A stretch of 64,000 nucleotides of DNA from Neohoeflea coraliihabitans (GTDB taxonomy: Bacteria > Pseudomonadota > Alphaproteobacteria > Rhizobiales > Rhizobiaceae), in the NCBI RefSeq assembly GCF_019334345.1, contig NZ_JAHWQX010000001.1:937001-1001000 (forward strand), in the 5' to 3' direction. How positions within the stretch are numbered: the stretch's first letter is position 1; each line of letters opens with the position of its first letter. Below the pieces are notes generated by a model. That model was not told the DNA's origin and made no database searches. It saw nothing but the letters and a program-made list of their open reading frames with translations. This document shows, one piece after another, positions 56,422-64,000 of this stretch. A program made the position numbers and the translations under genes.

Positions 56422-57900
56422 ATGCCGAAACCCCGCCGCACGGCGCGGTTGGCTCGGATGGCGGCGATCGGATTGACCCTCGCGCTTGCCGGGTGCCAGA
56501 CTCTTGGTGTTGATGTTTACAAGCCGGACGTCAGCCCCTCCGCTTCGCCGCAGACCGCCGAGCGCGCCGGCAGCGCCGATCCGCGCACCAAGATCGGCGC
56601 CAGTGAGCATCCGCGCATCGTTGCAAGCTATGGCGGGGAATATCGCGACCAGCGCACGGAAAAGCTGCTCGCCCGCATCATCGGCAAGCTGACCGTCGTC
56701 TCGGAGAACCCGCAGCAGGCCTACCGCGTCACGGTTCTCAACTCACCGGCGGTCAATGCCTTTGCCCTGCCCGGCGGCTATGTCTATGTCACCCGCGGCC
56801 TTCTGGCTCTGGCCAATGACGCCTCCGAAGTAGCGGCCGTGATCGCCCATGAAATGGGCCATGTGACGGGCAATCATGGCATTGAACGTCGCCAGCGCGA
56901 ACGCGAGGAAGCGCTCGCCGAACGAATGGCCGCAAGTGCCATGGAAAAGGGGCTCGCCGCCCGCGAGGAACTGGCCCAGAGCAAGCTTCGCCTCGCTGCC
57001 TTCTCGCGCAACCAGGAACTCGCTGCCGATGCGATCGGCGTGCGCATGCTCGGGGAAGCCGGTTACGACACCTATGCCGCCGCCCGTTTCCTCAATTCCA
57101 TGGACGCCTACAGCCGCTTCTCTGCCGTGGATCCGACGAGCGACCAAAGTCTCGATTTCCTGTCCAGTCACCCCAACGCACCTCAGCGCCTGGAGTTGGT
57201 CAAGCAGCACGCCCGCGCCTTCGGACCCGAGGGCACCACCGAGCCGGGCCGCGATTTCTATCTTGACGGCATAGATGGGCTGTTATTCGGCGACAGCCCT
57301 CAAGAAGGCTATGTCCGGGGCACGGCATTCCTGCACCCGGTTCTTGGCATCCGTTTTGAAGTTCCCAGCGGGTTCCGCATCGACAACAAGGCGGACGCCG
57401 TTCTCGCCACAGGTCCCGATGACCTTGCCGTCCGCTTTGACGGGGTCAGCGAAAATTCTCGCCGCTCCCTGTCGGACTACATGGCAAGCGGATGGGTCAC
57501 CGGTCTGATCGCCGGCTCGATTCGCGAAACCCGTCTCGGGGGTTTCGAGGCTGCGACAGCCAGAGCCCGCGCCGATCGCTGGGATTTCGACATCACCATC
57601 GTCAAGGTCGACAACCGCATCTATCGCTTTCTGACCGCCGCACCGCTGAATTCGCCGCATCTTGAGCCAACTGCGGCCAAGCTGCGTGACAGTTTCCGCA
57701 AGCTGACCGCCGGTGAGGCAAAGAGCCTGCAACCCCTGCGCATCCGCATCGTGACGGCACGGGCACGTGATACGCTGACCTCGATGGCAGCCAAGATGCG
57801 CGGAACGGACCGCAAGCAGGAACTGTTCCAATTGCTCAACGCCATCGGGCCCGGTGCAGGGATCGAACCAGGCCGGCGCTACAAGATCGTCACGGATTGA
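56422..57900 (+). CDS. M48 family metalloprotease lipoprotein
   Basis: 492 residues from the ATG at 56422, chosen to give a lipoprotein signal (RMAAIGLTLALAGC, Cys near 25); a longer form from 56308 is possible. The zinc-binding HEMGH begins at about residue 143, with the third ligand Glu in the downstream NQELAADAIG. Homologues of this BepA/LoiP-like type act as periplasmic proteases and chaperones in outer-membrane protein assembly. The C-terminal part (about 300-490) includes a second, non-protease domain, VLGIRFEVPSGFRI, conserved among rhizobial homologues. It converges with rpoH. Confidence 0.9.
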   Translation: MPKPRRTARLARMAAIGLTLALAGCQTLGVDVYKPDVSPSASPQTAERAGSADPRTKIGASEHPRIVASYGGEYRDQRTEKLLARIIGKLTVVSENPQQAYRVTVLNSPAVNAFALPGGYVYVTRGLLALANDASEVAAVIAHEMGHVTGNHGIERRQREREEALAERMAASAMEKGLAAREELAQSKLRLAAFSRNQELAADAIGVRMLGEAGYDTYAAARFLNSMDAYSRFSAVDPTSDQSLDFLSSHPNAPQRLELVKQHARAFGPEGTTEPGRDFYLDGIDGLLFGDSPQEGYVRGTAFLHPVLGIRFEVPSGFRIDNKADAVLATGPDDLAVRFDGVSENSRRSLSDYMASGWVTGLIAGSIRETRLGGFEAATARARADRWDFDITIVKVDNRIYRFLTAAPLNSPHLEPTAAKLRDSFRKLTAGEAKSLQPLRIRIVTARARDTLTSMAAKMRGTDRKQELFQLLNAIGPGAGIEPGRRYKIVTD

Positions 57901-58036
57901 AATTTATCGCAGGAAGCCGTCCGGTCGCTTCATTGCTCGTGCCGATGCGCTTCGGCGGAGTGCCGCCGGGCGAGATCCGCCGCCCGAGAGCACGGCTTCA
58001 CCTGCGCGAAGGCAATCTGCCTCGCCGAAGCAGATG

Positions 58037-58900
58037 TCACAGGCTGGCGATCTCCGGGGTGGCCTCGGTCAACACGTCGCGAAGTTTCTCCAGCGCCCGG
58101 CTTTCAATCTGCCGGACCCGTTCCTTCGAGATGCCCAGGGATTGGCCGAGCGATTCCAGCGTTGCGCTGTCCTCCGTCAGCCGGCGTTCATTGATGATCC
58201 GCAATTCGCGCGGATTGAGCGTCTCCAGGGCCTGCACCAGCCAGACATTGCGACGTTCTTCGTCGATGATCGTCGAGACCTGTTCATCCGGCAGCGGGTC
58301 ATTGCTTTCCAGAAAGTCGACGCGGTCAGCCGATGTCCCGTCATCCGTTCCGCCGATCGGCGCGTTCAAGGACGTATCGGCGCCCGACAGACGCGCATCC
58401 ATCACCGCCACGTCACGCGCATGCACGCCGAGCGCATCCGCAATCTTCGAATGCAGAGCACTGTCGGTGATGCCTTGGTTGCCCTGCGTCAGGCGGGCAC
58501 GCAACCGTCGCAGATTGAAGAACAGCGCTTTCTGCGCCGAGCTGGTCCCGCCGCGCACGATGGACCAGTTGCGCAGGATGAAGTCCTGTATGGATGCACG
58601 GATCCACCAGCTTGCATAGGTCGAAAACCGCACTTCGCGATCGGGATCAAACCTTGCCGCCGCTTCAAGTAGCCCTACATGTCCTTCCTGGATCAGGTCA
58701 TTCATCGGCAAACCGAAATTCTTGAACTTTGCCGCCATGGAGATCACCAGACGCATGTGAGCCATGGTTATCTTGTGAAGAGCCTGCTGATCATCCCGAT
58801 CGCGCCACGCCAGCGCCAGATCATGTTCCTCGCCGCGCTCAAGATATGGGGCGGTCATTGCTGCGCGAACCATCTGGCGATTGGCTGATGTCGACTTCAT
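58037..58900 (-). CDS. rpoH2: Heat-shock-type sigma factor (sigma-32, RpoH2-like)
   Basis: 287 residues from the ATG at 58900; GGGAG lies nine bases before it. Region 2 is HMRLVISMAAKFKNFGLPMNDLIQEGHVGL with EVRFSTYASWWIRASI. The RpoH box QKALFFNLRRLR distinguishes it from sigma-70 and EcfG. Region 4 is SLGISKERVRQIESRALEKL. Rhizobia have two paralogues; the length, the divergence from canonical RpoH, and an EcfG-type promoter about 185 bp upstream favour RpoH2, the general-stress-linked one. It lies on the strand opposite to the M48 gene and converges with it. Confidence 0.85.
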   Translation of the reverse strand: MKSTSANRQMVRAAMTAPYLERGEEHDLALAWRDRDDQQALHKITMAHMRLVISMAAKFKNFGLPMNDLIQEGHVGLLEAAARFDPDREVRFSTYASWWIRASIQDFILRNWSIVRGGTSSAQKALFFNLRRLRARLTQGNQGITDSALHSKIADALGVHARDVAVMDARLSGADTSLNAPIGGTDDGTSADRVDFLESNDPLPDEQVSTIIDEERRNVWLVQALETLNPRELRIINERRLTEDSATLESLGQSLGISKERVRQIESRALEKLRDVLTEATPEIASL

Positions 58901-59083
58901 GGTGTCACTCTCCCGTTTGGCGGCCCTAAGCGATATCAACGGCACCCAAGCCGTAACGCATCTGCCCGGACCACGACCTCTTCAGAGAACACCGGCATGC
59001 GGAAGTTACACGTATCGGTGCAACCGCCAGTGGCAGATCTCCTAACCGCCGTGGCCTGATTCTGCAGCGCGGTTTGTTCACGA

Positions 59084-59109
59084 AACGCAACAGCCCCCGG
59101 GCGGGTTCC
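59084..59109 (-). promoter_or_regulatory. EcfG-type (general stress sigma) promoter of rpoH2
   Basis: On the minus strand GGAAC (59109-59105) and CGTT (59087-59084) are separated by exactly 17 bases, an exact match to the EcfG/RpoE2 consensus of alphaproteobacteria. It directs transcription toward rpoH2, about 185 nt from the start codon. In Sinorhizobium rpoH2 is an established RpoE2 target. EcfG itself, PhyR and NepR are not in this window. Confidence 0.78.
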
Positions 59110-59190
59110 GCCTCAAGCGCATTTCTGGTGGAATAACAGCAGGAAGCGGGCCGACATGACCCCCTCGGCAAGACTGTAAGTCGAGCCGCA

Positions 59191-59223
59191 AAGAAAAAAG
59201 CCCGGTGCGAGCACCGGGCTTTT
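59191..59223 (-). terminator. Intrinsic terminator after carD
   Basis: A 12-bp stem AAAAGCCCGGTG/CACCGGGCTTTT with a four-base loop (CGAG), ending in T runs on both strands. It begins 24 bp after the carD stop on the minus strand. It can also end transcripts coming from the left. Confidence 0.9.
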
Positions 59224-59246
59224 CAAATGCAGATGGGTTGATGCGA

Positions 59247-59816
59247 TCAGGCAGCTTCTTCCTGCTTGCCCTCATCATCATTCGCCTTGCCGCGCTTCGG
59301 CCCCTTGGCGAGGTGGGTCTCGATCAGCCGAACGGATTCGGTCTCGGACAATTTGTTCACCGCGGCAATCTCGCGCGCCATCCGGTCCAGCGCCGCTTCA
59401 TAAAGTTGACGCTCGGAATAGGATTGCTCCGGCTGATTTTCAGCCCGGAACAGATCGCGCACCACCTCAGCGATCGAGATCAGATCGCCTGAATTGATCT
59501 TCGCGTCATACTCCTGCGCCCGGCGGGACCACATTGTCCGCTTCACACGCGCCTTGCCCTGCACGACCTTCAGGGCGCGTTCAACATAATCGGTTTCGGA
59601 AAGCTTGCGCATGCCGATCGTGGAAGCTTTCGCCACCGGCACCTTCAGCCGCATCTTGTCTTTCTCGAAATCGATGACGAACAGTTCAAGCTTGTGGCCG
59701 GCCACTTCCTGCTCTTCAATCGCTACAATTTGGCCAACACCGTGGGCGGGATAAACAATCGCCTCGCCGGTCTTGAAACCCTGACGCTGAGAAGACTTTT
59801 TCTGCTGGGTCGTCAT
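59247..59816 (-). CDS. carD: CarD family transcriptional regulator
   Basis: 189 residues. The N-terminal CarD/CdnL RNA-polymerase-interacting domain (about 15-75) has FKTGEAIVYPAHGVGQIVAI; the helical DNA-binding region includes ERALKVVQGKARVKRTMWSRRAQEYDAKI. A charged C-terminal tail (KGPKRGKANDDEGKQEEAA) follows. CarD-family factors bind RNA polymerase beta and stabilise open complexes, often at rRNA promoters. It is 380 bp downstream of fdxA on the same strand, so it probably has its own promoter, and it ends in a strong terminator. Confidence 0.95.
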   Translation of the reverse strand: MTTQQKKSSQRQGFKTGEAIVYPAHGVGQIVAIEEQEVAGHKLELFVIDFEKDKMRLKVPVAKASTIGMRKLSETDYVERALKVVQGKARVKRTMWSRRAQEYDAKINSGDLISIAEVVRDLFRAENQPEQSYSERQLYEAALDRMAREIAAVNKLSETESVRLIETHLAKGPKRGKANDDEGKQEEAA

Positions 59817-60197
59817 ACGTGGTCAAAACTCCCTGTTAAGGTAACGAGATCGCTGTCTGCTACAGAACCGATCCCGCGCACGCATCGGTACGGCGTGCTG
59901 CTGACACACTCTTATTGCAAACGTTCCGGTAAGATGGTTGGGACACTCACAGCCGAACATGCATGCTGGCTCATGGAGCAGGCAACCGTTTTCGAGGACG
60001 TTTCCGTGTTCGTGTTTCCGCCCTGGCGGCGCCTTAAATATGTCAGTTCTTCTTACCTAACATAAATTACGGCAGAAATCAATGATTTGCTGCACCCGCA
60101 CAAAAGCGGCCGGCAATAGCTTACGAAAAGGTTAACGGCAAAGTGCACTGCGATTGCAGCGGACAGGATGGACAGGCCGGCCAGCGTTGAGGCGCGT
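59817..60197 (-). other. Intergenic region between fdxA and carD
   Basis: About 380 bp without a supportable gene. It must contain the carD promoter (minus strand). The part at about 60030-60120 is A+T-rich (TCTTACCTAACATAAATTA), unlike the rest. An open frame on the plus strand at 59694-60065 is mostly antisense to carD and is not considered coding. No exact GGAAC-N17-CGTT motif was found on the minus strand here. Confidence 0.6.
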
Positions 60198-60536
60198 TCA
60201 GTCGCCCTCACCCGGCTCGGCTGAGAAGTATTTTTCGAATTTTCCCGCTTCGCCGTCATACTTCTCGGCATCGGCCGGAGCCTCACGCTTGATCGTGATA
60301 TTCGGCCATTTGTCGGCGTATTCCGTGTTGACCTCGAGCCATTTGTCGAGACCCGGCTCCGTATCCGGCTTGATGGCCTCAGCCGGGCATTCCGGCTCGC
60401 ACACGCCGCAATCAATGCACTCGTCCGGATGGATGACCAGCATGTTCTCGCCTTCGTAGAAGCAGTCCACCGGACACACCTCGACGCAATCCATATATTT
60501 GCATTTGATGCAATTGTCGGTGACGATATAGGTCAT
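60198..60536 (-). CDS. fdxA: Seven-iron ferredoxin (FdxA)
   Basis: 112 residues. Cysteines for a [3Fe-4S] cluster (Cys9, Cys17, Cys50) and a [4Fe-4S] cluster (Cys21, Cys40, Cys43, Cys46) are in the Azotobacter FdI pattern: [17 protein letters not shown] at the start, then CPVDCFYEG and [12 protein letters not shown]. The acidic C-terminal half (about 60-112) extends beyond the two-cluster core, as in other alphaproteobacterial FdxA. It transfers electrons at low potential. It lies between the S4 gene and carD. Confidence 0.95.
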   Translation of the reverse strand: MTYIVTDNCIKCKYMDCVEVCPVDCFYEGENMLVIHPDECIDCGVCEPECPAEAIKPDTEPGLDKWLEVNTEYADKWPNITIKREAPADAEKYDGEAGKFEKYFSAEPGEGD

Positions 60537-60692
60537 GCAATGGCTCCCGAGCCGTTCTTCTATGCGGGGGGTCAGGTACCGGCTTTAACCAGCCTTGGCA
60601 AGAACCCTGCCGCGCGCCGCGCCGACGTGCCGCACCCCGATGTCAGGCCGCACCTTGCGACCCGGCTTGACGACTTTCCAGCCAATTTCCTC

Positions 60693-61106
60693 TCAATTTT
60701 CCCGGTGATCGGGAAATTTCAACCGATCGGTCTGCCGACGCTGCCGTTTTGTCGGCCGGCCACTGCCGGCATCGCGCTGTCCGGACGGCATCGCCCGGTT
60801 TGCCCGATCGCTTGCCGCGATCGGCGGCGAGAGATCTTCATAGAGCGTGCGCGCTTCGCTGGCCGGACCGCGGCTGCTTCCGCAATCGAGGATCTTGAGC
60901 ACCAGTACCCGTCGTTCAAGCACGATGGTCAGGACGTCACCGGCACGCACCATGAAACTCGGCTGCGACTTCTTCTCACCATTGACCCGCACACGACCCG
61001 CCTCGACCGATTTCGCAGCCAGGGTGCGCGATTTGATGATACGCGCGAAAAACAGCCACTTGTCGAGCCGCTGCCTTTCAGGCGAAGCGGCGGGAGTCGC
61101 CACCAT
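60693..61106 (-). CDS. S4-domain RNA-binding protein (Hsp15-like)
   Basis: 137 residues. The S4 RNA-binding domain lies at about 12-62: RLDKWLFFARIIKSRTLA, then VEAGRVRVNGEKKSQPS and VRAGDVLTI. The basic C-terminal tail (about 110-137) is rich in Arg and Lys. Hsp15/HslR relatives recycle blocked 50S subunits carrying nascent chains. It begins 16 bp after the helicase stop on the same strand, so the two are probably co-transcribed. Confidence 0.9.
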   Translation of the reverse strand: MVATPAASPERQRLDKWLFFARIIKSRTLAAKSVEAGRVRVNGEKKSQPSFMVRAGDVLTIVLERRVLVLKILDCGSSRGPASEARTLYEDLSPPIAASDRANRAMPSGQRDAGSGRPTKRQRRQTDRLKFPDHREN

Positions 61107-61121
61107 ATGTTTCCTTCGGCC

Positions 61122-64000
61122 CTATTTCTTCAACTGACCTTTCAAGGCCGCCAGGGCCGCGAAGGGACTGTCGGGGTCCACCGCCCGCTCCTTGCGCGGC
61201 CGGTCCGATCGAGGTTTGCCGTGATGTGGCTTGTCATCCGTGTGTTGACGCGCTTTCTCATGCCGCTGCCGGCCCTTGCCGCCGTCCTTGCCACGACCTT
61301 TGCCGCCTGTCTTGTTGCGCCGGGATTCTCCGCGACCGGCTCCTGCCGCCTCATCGCCTGCCCCGCTGCGCCCCGCCTCGTCACCGGATGACGAACGGCC
61401 GCCTCGGCCGCGTCCGCGCGCCTGATCGTTACGACCGACCGGGCGCCACAACAGCACCGGCGCTGGTGGCTCCTCCGCCTCGGCGGCAATCTGGGCGTCT
61501 CCGGAAAAGTCCTCCGGCGTGGCGGTTCCGTCCGATGCAACGGGCGCCACCGCATCGGCATTCTTCGCCGCGTCGGTCTCGCTCTGAGCTGGCTCAGGAG
61601 CACCAGAAGCTGTGGCCGCGCCATCTTCCGCAGCATCGGCGCGCTGCGGCGTCGCATCGGCATTAGCGGCGCTGTCGCCAGCCACCGGGGATTGAGCGGC
61701 GATCGTCGCGTCTGTCGCCCCCGCTTCTGAGATCGCCTCCGAGGCTGCTTCCGAACCCTTCCGCTGCGGTCGATCGGCTGCGGTCCGCGATGCCACCACC
61801 TCGACCACCGGTCCACTTTTGCCGCCAGTGTCCTGAGGATGCGCACTGTCGAGAGCGGCCAGATGCGCAGCGGCCTCCTCCACCGGCACCGGTTCGGCGC
61901 GGTAGCCGAGCCCCTTGAGAATTTCCTCGATATCTTCCTGCGTGGCGCCGAGGATCGACAGCATGCCCGTCGTGGTGATGAAACGCTTGCCGTCATAGCC
62001 CGCTTCCGGGCGCGCGCCGCTTCCGGGTGACCATTGCAGCGCTGGTCGGATCAGATCGGCAAGGCGCTCAAGAATATCGATGCGCACCGCCCGCTTGCCG
62101 AGGAAACGGAACCCCGCAAGCCGGTAAAACTGCCGGTCGATGCTCGCTTCCGTGGCAACAGAGGTGCGCCCGCTGGCCAGCAGCGGCGTCACTTCGCCAT
62201 ACCCCGGCTTGTCGAGACCATCGTTTGCAACCGCCCACAACAGCGTGATCATCTCTGCCGGCGCCGGTTTCAGGAGGGCCGGAACGAACACGTGGTAGGC
62301 GCCAAAACGCACGCCATACCGGCGCAGGCTGGCCCGCGCCGTCTGGTCGAGATCGCGGATCGTCTCGCTCACATCGCGCCGGAACAAGACACCGAGACTT
62401 TCGGTCAACCGGAAGGCAAGACCGCGCGCCAGCCCCTCCAGATCTTCCGCCCGTGCCAGATCATCGAGGGGTTTCAGCACCGTGTTGATCTGGTGGGTGA
62501 CATACCGCTCGAGCCGCGCCAGAACCACATCGCGCGCATGACCGGTCAGTTGGTCATCCGCCAGCAGGATCAGCCGCGGGCGCAGGATGTGATCGCCGGA
62601 CGCCAGTCGCGCCACCGGAGCACCGAGCCAGCGCACCGTGCCGTCGGAGGCCAGCGCGAAGTCGCTGTTGCCAGCCGCATGCAGCCGCGCCGCTCGAGCC
62701 TCGAATTCCAGGCCCAGAGCTTTCTGCGCCGCCGCGGATACCGCCTTCGCATCGGCCGCTTCGGCCGACGGATCGACCAGGAACCGGAAGCCGGCAAGTT
62801 CGCCGACATGATGACCTTCGACGAACACATCGCCGTTGACACTGATTTCTGCTTCGAGCATCGCATTCTCTCTCAAGCGCTTCATGAGCACGGATGTCCT
62901 GCGATCAACGAAGCGTTTCGTCAACCTTTCATGCAAAGCATCGGACAATCGATCTTCGATTTCGCGCGTCTTTTCGCGCCAGTGTGACGGATCGGCAAGC
63001 CAATGCGGCCGATTCGAAATGTATGTCCATGTGCGAATATTTGAAATGCGTGCCGCCAGCGTGTCGATGTCGCCCTGCGGTGAATCGCACCGCCGCACCT
63101 GTTCCGCCATGAAATCTTCCTGCACCGACCCCTTGCGAACCAGGTCGCGATAAAGAACGGCGATCAGATCCGCGTGCTGGGCCGGGGCGATGCGGCGATA
63201 ATCGGGAAGCGCGCACACCTCCCAGAGGAGTTCGACTGCTTTTTCGGTGGTCGCCATCGCACGCACTTCGAAGTCGCTCGCCAGCCGTTCCAGCGCCCGC
63301 TGATCGACGGCCGGAAGCGCACGTGTCAGCCCGGCCACAGGCGGGATCTGTTCGAGACTGTCGATCAGCGCCCCCAGCGAGCTGAAATCGAGGCCGCGGG
63401 CGCGCCATTGCAGCACCTTGACCGGTGCGAAGACGTGACTTTCCAGACGATCGACCAGCTCATCCTCGAACGGCGCGACGCGCGATGTCACTCCAAATGT
63501 GCCATCGCGCATATGCCGCCCGGCACGTCCGGCCACCTGCGCGAATTCGCCGGGATTGAGCCGCCGATGCGTGTAACCGTCAAATTTGCGATCCTGCGCG
63601 AAGGCGACATGATCGACATCGAGATTGAGTCCCATGCCGATTGCATCGGTCGCCACGAGATATTCGACGTCGCCGTTCTGGTAGAGCTCGACCTGGGCAT
63701 TGCGGGTGCGCGGGCTCAGCGCTCCCAGCACCACCGCAGCGCCGCCCCGTTGCCTGCGGATCAGCTCGGCAATCGCGTAAACCTCATCGGCCGAGAATGC
63801 GACGATCGCCGAACGGCGCGGCAAGCGGGTGATCTTCTTCGATCCACTGTACAGCAATTGCGACAACCGCGGCCGCTCGACCACCGTCAGCCCTGGCAGC
63901 AACGTCTCGAGCAGGCCACGCATCGAACCCGATCCGAGCAGCAGCGTCTCTTCGCGTCCGCGCAGCGACAGGATGCGGTCGGTAAACACGTGCCCGCGTT
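61122..64000 (-). CDS. Suv3/MgpS-like DEAD-box helicase, C-terminal part
   Basis: About 955 codons from the right edge to the stop at 61122; the N-terminal helicase part is outside the window. The second RecA-like domain is seen: SADEVYAIAEL, LGALSPRTRNAQVELYQNG, the motif V region VATDAIGMGLNLDVDHV, and motif VI QVAGRAGRHMRDG. A large middle region of mixed alpha/beta structure follows (about 170-670). The last 250 residues are low complexity: Ala/Glu/Thr-rich, then Arg/Gly/Lys-rich (QARGRGRGGR), ending PDSPFAALAALKGQLKK. The tail looks RNA-binding. This helicase precedes the S4, ferredoxin and carD genes in other Rhizobiales. Confidence 0.9.
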   Translation of the reverse strand, partial: RGHVFTDRILSLRGREETLLLGSGSMRGLLETLLPGLTVVERPRLSQLLYSGSKKITRLPRRSAIVAFSADEVYAIAELIRRQRGGAAVVLGALSPRTRNAQVELYQNGDVEYLVATDAIGMGLNLDVDHVAFAQDRKFDGYTHRRLNPGEFAQVAGRAGRHMRDGTFGVTSRVAPFEDELVDRLESHVFAPVKVLQWRARGLDFSSLGALIDSLEQIPPVAGLTRALPAVDQRALERLASDFEVRAMATTEKAVELLWEVCALPDYRRIAPAQHADLIAVLYRDLVRKGSVQEDFMAEQVRRCDSPQGDIDTLAARISNIRTWTYISNRPHWLADPSHWREKTREIEDRLSDALHERLTKRFVDRRTSVLMKRLRENAMLEAEISVNGDVFVEGHHVGELAGFRFLVDPSAEAADAKAVSAAAQKALGLEFEARAARLHAAGNSDFALASDGTVRWLGAPVARLASGDHILRPRLILLADDQLTGHARDVVLARLERYVTHQINTVLKPLDDLARAEDLEGLARGLAFRLTESLGVLFRRDVSETIRDLDQTARASLRRYGVRFGAYHVFVPALLKPAPAEMITLLWAVANDGLDKPGYGEVTPLLASGRTSVATEASIDRQFYRLAGFRFLGKRAVRIDILERLADLIRPALQWSPGSGARPEAGYDGKRFITTTGMLSILGATQEDIEEILKGLGYRAEPVPVEEAAAHLAALDSAHPQDTGGKSGPVVEVVASRTAADRPQRKGSEAASEAISEAGATDATIAAQSPVAGDSAANADATPQRADAAEDGAATASGAPEPAQSETDAAKNADAVAPVASDGTATPEDFSGDAQIAAEAEEPPAPVLLWRPVGRNDQARGRGRGGRSSSGDEAGRSGAGDEAAGAGRGESRRNKTGGKGRGKDGGKGRQRHEKARQHTDDKPHHGKPRSDRPRKERAVDPDSPFAALAALKGQLKK

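Noticed and set aside
59694-60065. Plus-strand open frame of 123 codons across the carD promoter region
   Set aside because: Half of it is antisense to carD and the rest lies in an intergenic region; no family signature is seen.

Overview
The window is a high-GC chromosomal segment from an alphaproteobacterium, most likely of the order Hyphomicrobiales (Rhizobiales). The evidence is a CobS/CobT cobaltochelatase pair, DUF2125 and DUF3108 proteins, a CarD-ferredoxin-S4-helicase block, an RpoH2-type sigma factor with an EcfG-type promoter, and a SAM-II riboswitch before metA. No phage, insertion sequence or CRISPR array was seen. Coding density is high, and most genes sit in short same-strand runs with 4-bp overlaps.

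Layout. 1-5 kb: cell division (ftsE partial, ftsX), a YdcF-like protein, an acyltransferase (plsC), a ChaC-like protein and a DUF2125 protein. 4.7-10.9 kb: the tyrC-hisC aromatic/histidine pair, a methyltransferase, gloB, a frameshifted DUF985 cupin gene, an EamA transporter and a DUF3108 protein. 11-20.4 kb: rpmB, a queuosine-precursor transporter whose start codon lies in a possible preQ1-type pseudoknot, cobS-cobT plus a phytase-like esterase, dnaJ-like, bolA-like, and aroK-aroB-CorC. 20.4-28.3 kb: a repeat-bearing intergenic region, a 49-residue membrane protein, xerD, accA, an L,D-transpeptidase lipoprotein, a TusA-like protein, a CobW GTPase operonic with a D,D-carboxypeptidase, and an M20 amidohydrolase.

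28.3-31.8 kb holds the most unusual locus. Directly after a tRNA-Arg(CCT) lies a tightly overlapping cassette of amino-acid adenylating enzyme, large polytopic membrane protein and carrier protein. It resembles DltA-DltB-DltC, but there is no DltD, and the membrane protein lacks the histidines expected of an active MBOAT acyltransferase. After it come hyi-like, dxr, a single-domain response regulator and a dppABCDF peptide importer.

40.7-49.8 kb, all on the minus strand: a form II CO-dehydrogenase-like molybdenum hydroxylase (small, large and medium subunits), a CoxE-like VWA protein, and a MoxR ATPase. Between the last two sit metA (SAM-II riboswitch, Glu111 acetyl-CoA signature), a GNAT gene and a histidine kinase. 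49.9-64 kb: an ABC-F ATPase, thiamine pyrophosphokinase divergent from a TPP-riboswitch-controlled thiBPQ importer, an M48 lipoprotein protease, rpoH2, carD, fdxA, an S4-domain protein and a helicase that runs off the window.

Functional themes are aromatic amino acid synthesis (aroK, aroB, tyrC, hisC), cofactors (cobST, thiN, thiBPQ, queuosine precursor, dxr), envelope maintenance (FtsEX, DacA-like, L,D-transpeptidase, plsC, Dlt-like cassette) and stress regulation (rpoH2, CarD). All functions come from motif recognition and known neighbourhoods; no database search was run.
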